Positions 1 to 6,983 of a stretch of DNA of 64,000 nt are shown piece by piece. The DNA is from an archaeon (GTDB lineage: Archaea > Aenigmatarchaeota > Aenigmatarchaeia > GW2011-AR5): NCBI GenBank assembly GCA_028279825.1, contig JANQNA010000007.1, positions 25,409-89,408 on the forward strand, written 5' to 3'. How positions within the stretch are numbered: the stretch's first letter is position 1; the number at the start of each line of letters is the position of its first letter. The notes under the pieces were generated by a model. It saw only the letters and a list, made by a program, of their open reading frames with translations, did not search any database and was not told where the DNA came from. The position numbers and the translations under genes were made by a program.

Positions 1-112
1 TGCCTCCTCCAATAAGATTTCCTGTCGTAACGGCCGAGAAACCAAATGTAAAGGGTAACTGAGTACTACTCAGAGACTGGCTATAATATAGGAAGCCTCT
101 TTAACCCTCACA
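1..112 (+). ncRNA. rnpB: Possible 3' end of RNase P RNA (partial)
   Basis: No ORF covers this stretch, and it looks like a structured RNA. It contains GAGAAACCAAATGTA, which resembles the RNase P CR-IV core (GAGCAAGGCCAAAUAG). This is followed by a small hairpin (CTGAG-tacta-CTCAG) and then AGAGACTGGCTATAAT, which resembles the CR-V core (AGAANCCGGCUUAU). The order and spacing fit the 3' third of an RNase P RNA whose 5' part lies outside the window. The match is by eye and imperfect; another structured RNA is possible. The 3' end is estimated from the drop into very AT-rich sequence. Confidence 0.35.
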
Positions 113-369
113 AACGACGTGCAACTTTGGAAAATATATTTCTTATTATATATTAAATAACGTATATTTTGTAGAATCATTTCTCATTTTATCACTCACA
201 TAAAAAATGTTCTGAAGAAAATATATTTTGTGAAGAATATTATATGTAGTATTTTATATAATATATATACTATAGAAGAATGTAATGTCCGGAAAATGGG
301 CTGGCTCTATCTCTCACATAAAAAAGCCTTTTCTTTCACGAAAGAAAACCCTTGGAAAAAGAAAGGTTA
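113..369. other. AT-rich intergenic region
   Basis: This gene-free stretch is extremely A+T rich, with runs such as ATATTATATGTAGTATTTTATATAATATATA. It holds two copies of a CTCACATAAAA motif (near 194 and 313) that recurs in other intergenic regions of the first 9 kb. No ORF with a credible start was seen. It probably contains promoter elements and the 3' untranslated end of the leftward gene at 370-888. Confidence 0.5.
329..348. terminator. Hairpin downstream of wHTH gene
   Basis: TTTTCTTTC-AC-GAAAGAAAA is a near-perfect inverted repeat ending about 20 bp from the stop codon of the leftward gene at 370. It lies in A/T-rich sequence, consistent with a transcription end signal. Archaeal termination depends mainly on T-runs, so the hairpin itself may be incidental. 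Confidence 0.35.
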
Positions 370-888
370 TTAATTGTTTTCTTCATCCTGCAGCATTTCT
401 TCTTTGTTTTCTTCTTCTGTTTCCGTTCCTTTTTGAGCGCGTGCCATCTCTAACATAAGAAGATCGTCAAAATCCTTGGCTATGCGGCGTGTTTTGCGGA
501 AAAACGACTTTGTTGATGACTCAGCCTTGTCCAGCAGTCTATTCACCGTACCGCCTGTAAGCATGTAACCCTTAACAAAGCCCTCTCCTGCAGGAATTTT
601 AACGAATTCCAGAAGACCTAAACTTCTCCATTTACGAATTTCCTCGTATGTCTGGCTTTGTGAAACGGATAATACCTCTGATATTTTCTCTATTGAAAGT
701 GGAACATTGTCTTTTCTGTACTTTAACAATTCTAGAAGCAGCCTGGCGTGCTCAGCGCGTGATTCTTTACGTTTTAGGCCAAGACGTCTCACTAAAACAT
801 TGGACATATCCGTTGGAGACAGTGTTTTTTGATGATCCGGAGGACTAATCCTCTGGAAAACAATATCAGACATCTTTCTCTTTGGCAT
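370..888 (-). CDS. Winged-helix DNA-binding protein
   Basis: A 172-aa protein, probably a transcription regulator. Residues ~40-115 read as a helix-turn-helix with a wing: SIEKISEVLSVSQSQTYEEI is a plausible HTH, followed by the effector-like strand segment LGLLEFVKIPAGEGFVKGYML. The C-terminus (from ~150) is a highly acidic tail rich in E. It is co-directional with the dCMP deaminase gene, 4 nt downstream of its stop. It has its own Shine-Dalgarno AGAGGTGAT just before the ATG, so the two are probably co-transcribed. I do not recognise the exact family; the DNA-binding call rests on HTH pattern and basic N-terminus. Confidence 0.7.
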   Translation of the reverse strand: MPKRKMSDIVFQRISPPDHQKTLSPTDMSNVLVRRLGLKRKESRAEHARLLLELLKYRKDNVPLSIEKISEVLSVSQSQTYEEIRKWRSLGLLEFVKIPAGEGFVKGYMLTGGTVNRLLDKAESSTKSFFRKTRRIAKDFDDLLMLEMARAQKGTETEEENKEEMLQDEENN

Positions 889-892
889 TGAA

Positions 893-1393
893 TCACCTCT
901 TGAATTTATCGACGGTTATACCTGATTCTTTCATCATATCCATTGCTTTGTGATCTAAACCGTCGTCATGAAAATAATCCGCATCGAAGACAACCCGTTT
1001 GATTCCAGCGGCTATAACCATCTTTGCACATTGATAACATGGATTGTACATAACATAAAGAGTAGAACCATCGGTTGGTATGCCATTAAGGGCACACTGC
1101 ATTATCGCGTTTTGCTCTGCGTGAAGAGTTCGGATACAGTGGTCTCTGGCGATCTCCTGGCCATCAACGATCTGGGTTGTTGGGACAACAAAACATCCCT
1201 TATCATCGCAGTGTGGCTGACCGGATGGGGAGCCGTTGTAGCCTGTTGCTACGATTCTTTTGTTTTTTACCAGAACAGCACCTAACTTTTTTCTTGTACA
1301 GGTTGCGCGCTTTGCAACAAACTGCGTCAAGTTCATGAAATACTCATCCCAACTTGGTCTTCCTTCCTTTGTTTTGAATATATCTGCATTCAT
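893..1393 (-). CDS. dCMP deaminase (ComEB-type cytidine/deoxycytidylate deaminase)
   Basis: Zinc-dependent deaminase of the deoxycytidylate family, converting dCMP to dUMP for dTMP synthesis in the cytoplasm. Visible signatures are the N-terminal SWDEYFMNL motif, GYNGSPSG, the zinc/catalytic HAEQNAI (His ligand and catalytic Glu) and PCYQCAKMVI (two Cys ligands). Length (166 aa) is typical of ComEB/dCMP deaminases. The ORF track opens at an upstream GTG; I prefer the ATG at 1393 because AAGGTGAC sits at Shine-Dalgarno distance before it. It is first gene of a probable two-gene leftward operon with the wHTH gene. An additional Cys-His cluster (HCDDKGC) matches the second zinc site seen in some dCMP deaminases. 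Confidence 0.9.
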   Translation of the reverse strand: MNADIFKTKEGRPSWDEYFMNLTQFVAKRATCTRKKLGAVLVKNKRIVATGYNGSPSGQPHCDDKGCFVVPTTQIVDGQEIARDHCIRTLHAEQNAIMQCALNGIPTDGSTLYVMYNPCYQCAKMVIAAGIKRVVFDADYFHDDGLDHKAMDMMKESGITVDKFKR

Positions 1394-1777
1394 TTGGGTC
1401 ACCTTTTGGATACAAGATTGAGTCCTGTAATAGGGCTATTTTCTTTTGTGAGAGATAAAATCACTTCAAAAACCGTGTTATTTTTTGTCTCAATTTTCAT
1501 CATTTTTCACCAAAAACGCTATCATAATTTACTTGGAGTGAAATTATAAATTACCCTGTTTTTCGTTTTTTTGGCTCATAACCTTGCTCATGAGTAAACT
1601 CTTTTTGTACAGGGAATTTTTATGTTTTTCTATGTTTGACAAGAAGTATTGGTATAACCAGGAGTAAGGCCATTTTCTAAAAATGGCCCTCTGAAAAGCC
1701 TTAATTTTTTTCACAATTAAGCCGTAATGAAAAAAGTAGAGATTTTTCGTATATGTCTCACATGAGAACTAGAAAAA
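1394..1777. other. Non-coding stretch with hairpins
   Basis: No credible gene was found here. It contains a TTTTGTGAGAGATA motif (about 1445-1458) about 50 bp upstream of the dCMP deaminase start. It also has a perfect 9-bp palindromic hairpin GGCCATTTT-CTA-AAAATGGCC (1668-1688), a second weaker stem CTTAATT...AATTAAG (about 1700-1723), and TCTCACATGAGA near 1756. The hairpins lie between the end of the leftward gene at 1778 and the promoter of the deaminase gene and may be termination signals. Confidence 0.45.
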
Positions 1778-2200
1778 TTACCAACCAGTTGGAATGTCAC
1801 GACCTTGCTCACTTTCTACTACTGGGCGCGTGGCATAAGCTCCTTGTTCGTCATGGTAGAAAACAACCCTGCTTTTGACTTTGACATCGTCAAGCTGTTC
1901 CAATTCTCTGGAAATATAAACAATATCACCCGGCATTTCGGCATAATCTATGCCAAGTTCACCTCTTTCTACAGCTTCTCTTACAGCTCTGTTGAAAGAC
2001 AAAGAATCGAAACGTTGCAGTTCTCGATCGTCACGCGGGGCCTTGCTGCCAGGAGTGCTTACCATCTCATGTTCCACGTATAACTCACCAACAACCGGGA
2101 ACTCCTGAAAAGGTCTAACTCCAATGATTCCCGGGTTTCCTATCCTGTCTTCTGACGGATGCCAGTCAAAATATTTTGCAGCTCCTTTTATTTCTGCCAT
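1778..2200 (-). CDS. Orphan protein, 140 aa
   Basis: Unrecognised acidic protein of 140 aa without membrane segments. The track starts at GTG 2209 (MILMAEIKG). I place the start at the ATG encoding MAEIKG because the upstream GTGATAC then serves as ribosome-binding site. It is third in a leftward set: a MarR-like regulator (2426-2722), a 57-aa small protein (2248-2421), then this gene. The C-terminal half contains MPGDIVYISRELEQLDDVKVKSRVVFYHDEQG, suggesting beta strands of a small beta-rich fold, but I cannot assign a function. Confidence 0.65.
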   Translation of the reverse strand: MAEIKGAAKYFDWHPSEDRIGNPGIIGVRPFQEFPVVGELYVEHEMVSTPGSKAPRDDRELQRFDSLSFNRAVREAVERGELGIDYAEMPGDIVYISRELEQLDDVKVKSRVVFYHDEQGAYATRPVVESEQGRDIPTGW

Positions 2201-2247
2201 AAGTATCACTGGTAAATGTAGTGAAAATGTATTTAAACGCTGTAAAA

Positions 2248-2421
2248 TCAGGTGAATTTTGGGTATTCATATGCTCCATTTTCTCGTGTTTGGTGTCTAT
2301 CTTTACTTCCTTCTCTGTATGAATCCTCAATTGGTTGACCCTCTCCAGGAGGTTCAAGTACCCATCTAGTTCCCCAGAAATAACTATGTCCCACTGCTAT
2401 TGTTTGTGTTGGTCCTTGCAT
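2248..2421 (-). CDS. Small 57-aa protein with FWGxRW motif (not in ORF track)
   Basis: A short leftward ORF below the track's cutoff. It begins 4 nt after the stop codon of the MarR-like gene and reads MQGPTQTIAVGHSYFWGTRW..., ending ...AYEYPKFT. The segment SYFWGTRWVLEPPG closely resembles [14 protein letters not shown] at the C-terminus of the unrelated-looking 115-aa protein at 4992-5339, between the RPA and RadA genes. That independent recurrence, plus tight coupling to the upstream gene, argues it is translated. Function unknown. The alternative ORF 2166-2357 on the same strand in another frame lacks this support. Confidence 0.6.
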   Translation of the reverse strand: MQGPTQTIAVGHSYFWGTRWVLEPPGEGQPIEDSYREGSKDRHQTRENGAYEYPKFT

Positions 2422-2425
2422 TTTT

Positions 2426-2722
2426 TCACTTTCTTTTTGGTTTTAGTTTGGCGAATTTGCGTAGCACGGCTTCAAAGTTACCGGCAAGTTCCATACCATC
2501 CTGTGTTAACTTAACGTACTTGATTCTTCCGTGTTTTTCAAATTCAACAATGCCCATATCCTTGAAGATTTCAAGAAGTTTTACAGTGTGAGAATACGTA
2601 CAGTCTGTATTCTTGGCTAAAACGGAAACGTATTTCGGGTTAGATCCTATCTTGACGTTTAGCAGCAATCTAACAGGTTTCCTTCGGATAAAAAGTTCCT
2701 CAATTTCGTTTTTTGCAGTCAT
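2426..2722 (-). CDS. MarR-like winged-helix transcriptional regulator
   Basis: A 98-aa single-domain winged helix. After an N-terminal helix, NPKYVSVLAKNTDCTYSHTVKLLEIFKDMGIV forms the HTH, with TYSHTVKLLEIF as probable recognition helix. EFEKHGRIKYVKLTQDGMELA is the wing and following helix. This pattern is typical of small archaeal MarR/ArsR-like repressors. A TATA-like ATATATAGT lies about 20-25 nt upstream of the ATG, so the transcript is probably leaderless. The divergent intergenic region toward the histone gene contains repeated TTTACTATA words that could be its operators. It likely regulates the downstream 57-aa and 140-aa genes. Confidence 0.8.
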   Translation of the reverse strand: MTAKNEIEELFIRRKPVRLLLNVKIGSNPKYVSVLAKNTDCTYSHTVKLLEIFKDMGIVEFEKHGRIKYVKLTQDGMELAGNFEAVLRKFAKLKPKRK

Positions 2723-2950
2723 GTCAACTATGTTTTACTATATATTTTCTCCTTTATATACGTTAAATATATCTTTGAACATATACTTTACTATAGGTAC
2801 ATTACTACATATCTGTTATTTTGTATTCTATAGCGTAATTGCTTTGTAAAATATACATTAAAATAGATATATTACACTAAATTCTTTGACTCTCACAAAG
2901 TAAAAAGTTAGCTTAAAATAAAAAGAAACGACTAAGTTATCAGTGATTAC
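2723..2950. promoter_or_regulatory. Divergent promoter region, repressor gene / histone gene
   Basis: A 228-bp AT-rich region between divergently transcribed genes. It contains TTTTACTATATAT (about 2734) and CTTTACTATAGG (about 2785), plus several TACATA-like words, candidate operators of the adjacent MarR-like regulator. A TCTCACAAAG motif occurs near 2891. Toward the histone gene there is a TATA-like CTTAAAATAAA (about 2912) and a GTGAT ribosome-binding site immediately before the ATG. Confidence 0.4.
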
Positions 2951-3166
2951 ATGGAAATGACGCTGCAGCCTCTGAGAAAGATGATGAAAAGGGCCGGTGC
3001 CAAAAGAGTGAGTGATAAGGCAGCCGGGCAACTGGGGTTAATTCTTGAGGATCACGCAAAAATACTTTTACTAGAGGCAAAAAGGCTGTCAGAACACGTT
3101 GGCAGACGTACAGTAATGAAAAGAGATGTGCGCGCGGCGCGTAAGATACTGGAGAAGAGACAGTAA
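2951..3166 (+). CDS. Archaeal histone (HMf family)
   Basis: A single histone-fold protein of 71 aa that dimerises and wraps DNA into nucleosome-like particles. It shows the three-helix pattern of archaeal histones. RVSDKAAGQLGLILEDHAKILLLEAKRLSEHVGRRTVMKRDVRAARKIL carries the RVS motif at the alpha1/alpha2 junction, the acidic central helix and the diagnostic GRRTVMKRDV segment (RT pair and DV). A GTGAT ribosome-binding site precedes the ATG. It stands alone in its own transcription unit, followed closely by the promoter of the next gene. Confidence 0.95.
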   Translation: MEMTLQPLRKMMKRAGAKRVSDKAAGQLGLILEDHAKILLLEAKRLSEHVGRRTVMKRDVRAARKILEKRQ

Positions 3167-3173
3167 AAATATC

Positions 3174-3182
3174 TTTATATAC
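3174..3182 (+). promoter_or_regulatory. TATA-like element for the 3214 gene
   Basis: TTTATATAC lies about 35 nt upstream of the ATG at 3214, predicting a start of transcription some 10 nt before the start codon. The intervening GGTGTGGAT would then be the ribosome-binding site on a very short leader. Confidence 0.5.
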
Positions 3183-3213
3183 TAGTCACTATATAGTGGT
3201 TACAGGTGTGGAT

Positions 3214-3621
3214 ATGAACTGGAAAGAATTCGCTGCAGGAGCCGCTATTGCGGGTGTAACAGCAGGGGTTATAGGTCAGGGTGTGTATACAGGTAAAACA
3301 AGGCAGATTAAGGAAGCCGCTGAAAGAAGGGCTTATTTTCAAGATGCTGGTTTGCATGTAGTTCAATGCCCAGATACCATGGTTACATGTGTTTACAGAC
3401 AAACAGGTGATGGTCCACAGCTTATTGGTAAATACGGACGCAGCCTTATAGACGGAGTAATGGAGTTCCAGCCTGAGGAAAATGATACTGAATTAGAAGA
3501 GTTTGCCGGTAAAGGTAGAATGAGGGTAAGAAAAAAGTCTTCAGACGTGGATTGTACTGCTGATACTATAGAAGACTTGTCAATAGCTGCCAGTTATGCA
3601 CCGTTATTGCTTTTGTGGTAA
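3214..3621 (+). CDS. Orphan protein with N-terminal membrane anchor
   Basis: A 135-aa protein starting at the ATG of MNWKEFAAG, chosen over the track's upstream GTG because GGTGTGGAT precedes it at Shine-Dalgarno spacing. Residues ~6-26 (AAGAAIAGVTAGVIGQGVY) form one Gly/Ala-rich transmembrane or amphipathic segment, followed by a soluble domain containing AYFQDAGLHVV and ending in a hydrophobic tail. The next gene (3658-3963) has the same plan: anchor, then FTEAGYEIV and a GKYGR/GHYRI-type strand. The two look like diverged tandem duplicates. Function unknown. Confidence 0.6.
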   Translation: MNWKEFAAGAAIAGVTAGVIGQGVYTGKTRQIKEAAERRAYFQDAGLHVVQCPDTMVTCVYRQTGDGPQLIGKYGRSLIDGVMEFQPEENDTELEEFAGKGRMRVRKKSSDVDCTADTIEDLSIAASYAPLLLLW

Positions 3622-3657
3622 TTTAGTCCTTTAAACATTTTTTAGATATCTTTGATT

Positions 3658-3963
3658 ATGTTAAAGGAACTTGGGCTATCTATTGCACTATTAGGTGGTG
3701 TTGGTGCTATGGCAGGTCTTTCTGTTTCACAGGAAAATGAAAGAAGGGGAAACCTCAGAAATGCCTTTACAGAAGCTGGTTATGAGATCGTTGGTTCTGG
3801 AAGCCAGATTGCGTTCTTAAGAGATGGAGAGATTGTCGGACACTACAGAATTGATCCTTTTAACGGATCGTATTTTGTGACAACAGACGAAAAGGCTCGT
3901 AAACTCGCCATAGGACACGCAAGAGTTAGTAGAACGTCGCTAAGTCCTTTCCCAGGCTACTGA
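3658..3963 (+). CDS. Orphan membrane-anchored protein, paralogue of the 3214 gene
   Basis: A 101-aa protein with an N-terminal transmembrane segment (GLSIALLGGVGAMAGLSV) followed by a small soluble domain (NAFTEAGYEIVGSGSQIAFLRDGEIVGHYRIDP). I use the ATG at 3658 (MLKELG). A TTTAAACAT box lies about 25 nt upstream, predicting a leaderless message. The order anchor - AG(Y/L)xxV - short strands - (G)(K/H)Y matches the upstream neighbour, suggesting duplication. It could modify membranes or anchor a complex, but nothing in the sequence fixes a role. Confidence 0.6.
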   Translation: MLKELGLSIALLGGVGAMAGLSVSQENERRGNLRNAFTEAGYEIVGSGSQIAFLRDGEIVGHYRIDPFNGSYFVTTDEKARKLAIGHARVSRTSLSPFPGY

Positions 3964-3992
3964 TTGGTCTTTAAACATTTTTCTGAAATACT

Positions 3993-4979
3993 ATGTGGAT
4001 GCTTAATGAGATCATAAAAAGAATTGCTTCTGAAAGCGGGAAAACAGAAAAGGAAATCAATGTTCTTATTGAAGAAAAAAGGACGGAACTGTCTGATTTA
4101 ATTTCTGAAGAAGGTGCAGCTTACATTGTTGCCAAAGAACTGGGTGTGGCAATGATAAAGCAAGACAGACTTAACATAGCAAACATAGTTGCCGGGATGC
4201 AAAATGTTGATGTTGTCGGCAAAATAACCAACATTTCGCCTGTCAGAGAGTTTAAAACAGAAAAAGCATCAGGGCGCTTTGCCAATGTTACTATTGCTGA
4301 CGAAACCGGATCCGTGAGAATTTCTTTCTGGAATGATGAAATTAACCACTTAGCCGGTATGGAAGTAAACGATGCGGTGCGTATCAAAGGATACGTTAAA
4401 GAGGATAATCTTGGCAATCCTGAGATAAGACTTGGCAGGTACGGCAATATTGCAAAGAGTGATGAACAAATAGGCACAGTAAAGGAAGCGGAACGGAAAA
4501 CTGCACGTACTTCTATAGCAGGCCTAACGGAAGGCGGTTACAAGGAGATAAGGACGCCTCTGCTGCAGATATTCGAAGGGAATACCTTCTATGAGGTCTG
4601 TCCTGAATGCCGCTCACGCGTCAAGTTAAATGATAAAGATGAGTTTGCATGTGAAGAACACGGGGAAGTAAAGCCTGCTTACGGCATGATTATATCCGGA
4701 ATATCTGACGATGGGACAGGATCAATAAGAACGGTTTTCTTCAACGAGAATGCTGAGAAGATTCTGGGAATGAGCACAGAAGATGCCAAGAAAGTGTTTG
4801 ATCGTAAAAAGAAAATAACTGCTGTGCTAGAACAGGTTCCGTTGGGGAAAGAACTAATATTGACGGGTAGGGCCCGCAGAAACCAGCTTTTTGAGCGGCT
4901 GGAATTCATAGTCAACGATGTTAAGGATGTTGATGTAAAACAGGAAATAGAATTATTGCTAAACAGTTTGAACGAATAG
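3993..4979 (+). CDS. Replication protein A-like single-stranded DNA-binding protein
   Basis: Archaeal RPA homologue binding single-stranded DNA in replication and recombination. An N-terminal helical segment (~1-70) precedes an OB-fold at ~72-155 with the hallmark VVGKITNISPVREFKTEKASGRFANVTIADETGSVRISFWND. A zinc-binding stretch CPECRSRV...FACEEHG lies at ~203-225, within or before a second OB-fold-like region (GMIISGISDDGTGSIRTVFFNENAEKILG). A TTTAAACAT box about 24 nt before the ATG indicates a leaderless start. It is followed after 12 nt by an orphan gene and then RadA, a sensible recombination operon because RPA hands ssDNA to the RadA recombinase. Confidence 0.9.
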   Translation: MWMLNEIIKRIASESGKTEKEINVLIEEKRTELSDLISEEGAAYIVAKELGVAMIKQDRLNIANIVAGMQNVDVVGKITNISPVREFKTEKASGRFANVTIADETGSVRISFWNDEINHLAGMEVNDAVRIKGYVKEDNLGNPEIRLGRYGNIAKSDEQIGTVKEAERKTARTSIAGLTEGGYKEIRTPLLQIFEGNTFYEVCPECRSRVKLNDKDEFACEEHGEVKPAYGMIISGISDDGTGSIRTVFFNENAEKILGMSTEDAKKVFDRKKKITAVLEQVPLGKELILTGRARRNQLFERLEFIVNDVKDVDVKQEIELLLNSLNE

Positions 4980-4991
4980 AGGTGAATTGAA

Positions 4992-5339
4992 ATGAAAAAC
5001 TCTGCAGAAATAACACAAGATATAAGAGATGAAGTAGATTATAGATGGCTTGGCAGTCCAGGGTTTGATAAACCATTTGAATTTGATTATAGAGGAAGTC
5101 ATATTTCAAGCAAGTTTGCCAAAGTGCGAGAAGGTGTAGTGTTAGTACGCCCGTATACTGTTATGTACTCGTTAGTACCACAGGCTTTTGACTTGCGTGA
5201 AGTAAGTAATCCAAGTGTACCTAATGAAGAAAATTATAGACCCCATTCACATCCTCTAGAAGGGGGTAGTCAATTCTGGGGACCCAGATGGAGTTTAGAT
5301 GTACTTGGCGGTGCAAATGAATTAGGAAAGGAGGTATAA
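4992..5339 (+). CDS. Orphan protein between RPA and RadA
   Basis: A 115-aa protein of unknown family, translated from a good GAGGTGA ribosome-binding site and separated by only 12 nt from the RPA stop and 2 nt from the RadA start. Its C-terminus contains [22 protein letters not shown], whose FWGxRWxL core recurs in the 57-aa ORF at 2248-2421. The body ([36 protein letters not shown]) looks beta-rich and lacks membrane segments. Position suggests an accessory to ssDNA binding or strand exchange, but it might only be a small gene riding in the operon. Confidence 0.7.
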   Translation: MKNSAEITQDIRDEVDYRWLGSPGFDKPFEFDYRGSHISSKFAKVREGVVLVRPYTVMYSLVPQAFDLREVSNPSVPNEENYRPHSHPLEGGSQFWGPRWSLDVLGGANELGKEV

Positions 5340-5341
5340 AC

Positions 5342-6373
5342 ATGGCTTTCAAAAAGAAAAAAACGGTAGAAGAGGAATTGGCTGAACTCAGCGAGGGCGC
5401 TGATGAGGTAGAGAAGGATACTAGTGACAAGGATGTGGATGAACTTACTATAGAAGATCTTCCTGGTATTGGTCCAAAGGGTGCTGAAAAACTTAGAGAA
5501 GCAGGTTATAATGATTTGATATCTATAGCAGCTGCCTCTACAGGTGAAATAGGGGCTGCATGTAGCATAGGTTCGGCAACTGCGGAAAAAATTATACAGT
5601 CTGCTAGAAGTAAGCTCGACATGGGTTTCAAGAGTGCTTCTGATGTACTTCAAAGGAGAAAGGAAATAGGTAAAATAACAACTGGCTCCGCTACGCTGGA
5701 TGCTCTTCTAGGCGGCGGGGTGGAAACGCAGGCGATAACAGAAGCGTTTGGGGCCTTCGGCTCCGGCAAGAGTCAAATTGGATTCCAGCTTGCTGTTAAT
5801 GTGCAGCTGCCTAAGAAAGACGGTGGACTAAACGGTAAATGTGTTTTCATTGATACGGAAAGTACGTTTCGTCCTGAGCGTATAATGCAACTTGCAGAGG
5901 CGAAAGGATTGGATCCAAAGAAAGTTCTAAAGAACATTCTTATTGCTAAAGCATACAACAGTGATCACCAGGTTCTTTTAGCGGAAAAGGTAAAAGACCT
6001 GATGAAGGAGCACGATGTAAAACTTGTGATAGTTGATTCTATGATGAGTCACTTTAGGAGTGATTACAGTGGTAGAGGAGAATTAGCACCACGTCAGCAA
6101 AAATTAAATCGGCATCTGCATGCACTACAGAAATTGGCTGATACAAACAACGTTGCTATTTATTTTACGAACCAGGTAATGGCTCGTCCAGACGTCATGT
6201 TCGGCGATCCAACAACACACATAGGTGGACACATAATCGGACATGCATCAACGTACAGACTATATCTAAGAAAAAGCAAACAGAGTACAAGAATTGCAAG
6301 ATTGATAGACAGTCCTAATTTGCCGGAAGGTGAAGCTGTGTTTAAGCTGTCGGAAGTTGGGTTGAGTGACTGA
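5342..6373 (+). CDS. radA: DNA repair and recombination protein RadA
   Basis: RecA/Rad51-family recombinase, 343 aa, forming ATP-dependent filaments on ssDNA for homologous recombination. The N-terminus carries a helix-hairpin-helix domain ([29 protein letters not shown], ~35-65). The core has Walker [10 protein letters not shown], Walker [13 protein letters not shown], and the L2/C-terminal landmarks [27 protein letters not shown] and [28 protein letters not shown]. It has a strong AGGAGGT ribosome-binding site. Length and motif order are typical. A 74-aa ORF overlaps its 3' end by 8 nt. Confidence 0.97.
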   Translation: MAFKKKKTVEEELAELSEGADEVEKDTSDKDVDELTIEDLPGIGPKGAEKLREAGYNDLISIAAASTGEIGAACSIGSATAEKIIQSARSKLDMGFKSASDVLQRRKEIGKITTGSATLDALLGGGVETQAITEAFGAFGSGKSQIGFQLAVNVQLPKKDGGLNGKCVFIDTESTFRPERIMQLAEAKGLDPKKVLKNILIAKAYNSDHQVLLAEKVKDLMKEHDVKLVIVDSMMSHFRSDYSGRGELAPRQQKLNRHLHALQKLADTNNVAIYFTNQVMARPDVMFGDPTTHIGGHIIGHASTYRLYLRKSKQSTRIARLIDSPNLPEGEAVFKLSEVGLSD

Positions 6374-6590
6374 AATAGTTGGAAGAGGATACGCAGCTTT
6401 TGATAGAGCGTTTCGTAGGGGTGAAATCAAACCAGGTTCCACTGTGGCAGTTCCTATCCAAGACGAAGTAGAATTCTATACAGTAGCCAGAAATGGTCAA
6501 CTAGATATACGTGATAGGAATCGGGGTGTTCATTCACAAGAGGCTACCAGTTTACTTTTATACAGACGTAAGTGGCAAGTCACGTTCTAA
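6366..6590 (+). CDS. Small orphan protein overlapping the RadA 3' end
   Basis: A 74-aa ORF starting at a GTG that overlaps the last codons of radA by 8 nt, the usual sign of translational coupling. The sequence includes [49 protein letters not shown], which suggests a small beta-rich fold. No family is recognised. No internal stop and a gene-like composition support it, but a spurious extension remains possible. Confidence 0.5.
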   Translation: MTEIVGRGYAAFDRAFRRGEIKPGSTVAVPIQDEVEFYTVARNGQLDIRDRNRGVHSQEATSLLLYRRKWQVTF

Positions 6591-6620
6591 TTTTCTTTTG
6601 TGAGAGATAGAGTCGTAAAA

Positions 6621-6643
6621 GTAGTATGGAATTATTATACTAC
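6621..6643. terminator. Hairpin between convergent genes
   Basis: GTAGTAT and ATACTAC form a 7-bp inverted repeat with a 9-nt loop, followed on the plus strand by an A-run and preceded by TTTTGTGAGAGATA. It lies between convergent genes ending at 6590 (+) and 6650 (-), the expected place for a bidirectional termination signal. Confidence 0.35.
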
Positions 6644-6649
6644 AAAAAA

Positions 6650-6904
6650 TTAAACAATTTCCTTCTCGCTTATGATTACGAAGTCGCCTACACTTTTTAC
6701 TGATGAGAATGGAATAAGTAGACGGTTGTTATCGTCCTTATCTAAATTCAAGTCACCAATATGTTTTGTAGGCTCAACAAGAACCAGGTTGAGAAGTTCG
6801 CCACTCTCGGAAATGAAGTTTATGTCCCCGATTACACCGAATTTTCTTCCGGTTTCCTCAGAAACTATTACCTTTCCAAGTAGATCTCGTCCTCTGCTTT
6901 GCAT
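6650..6904 (-). CDS. PRC-barrel domain protein
   Basis: An 84-aa stand-alone PRC-barrel. The sequence LLGKVIVSEETGRKFGVIGDINFISESGELLNLVLV and RLLIPFSSVKSVGDFVIISE follow the archaeal PRC-barrel pattern (GKxVxsexGxxxGxVxDxxxd...G.l..lvV...p...v.siGDxvii). These small barrels are thought to be adaptor domains for RNA- or protein-binding complexes and are widespread in archaea. GAGGTGATAC provides a clear ribosome-binding site before the ATG. It is transcribed leftward in parallel with the AAA+ gene upstream, about 80 bp away. Confidence 0.85.
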   Translation of the reverse strand: MQSRGRDLLGKVIVSEETGRKFGVIGDINFISESGELLNLVLVEPTKHIGDLNLDKDDNNRLLIPFSSVKSVGDFVIISEKEIV

Positions 6905-6983
6905 CTTGTATCACCTCAATGTTAACTAATTACTGTCCTACCTTTAAATAATTTGTTCGGAAACTTCCTCAATTACGTGAAAA

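Noticed and set aside
2166-2357. 63-aa leftward ORF in the track
   Set aside because: It overlaps the better-supported 57-aa ORF at 2248-2421 in another frame and the start of the 1778-2200 gene, and lacks a ribosome-binding site.
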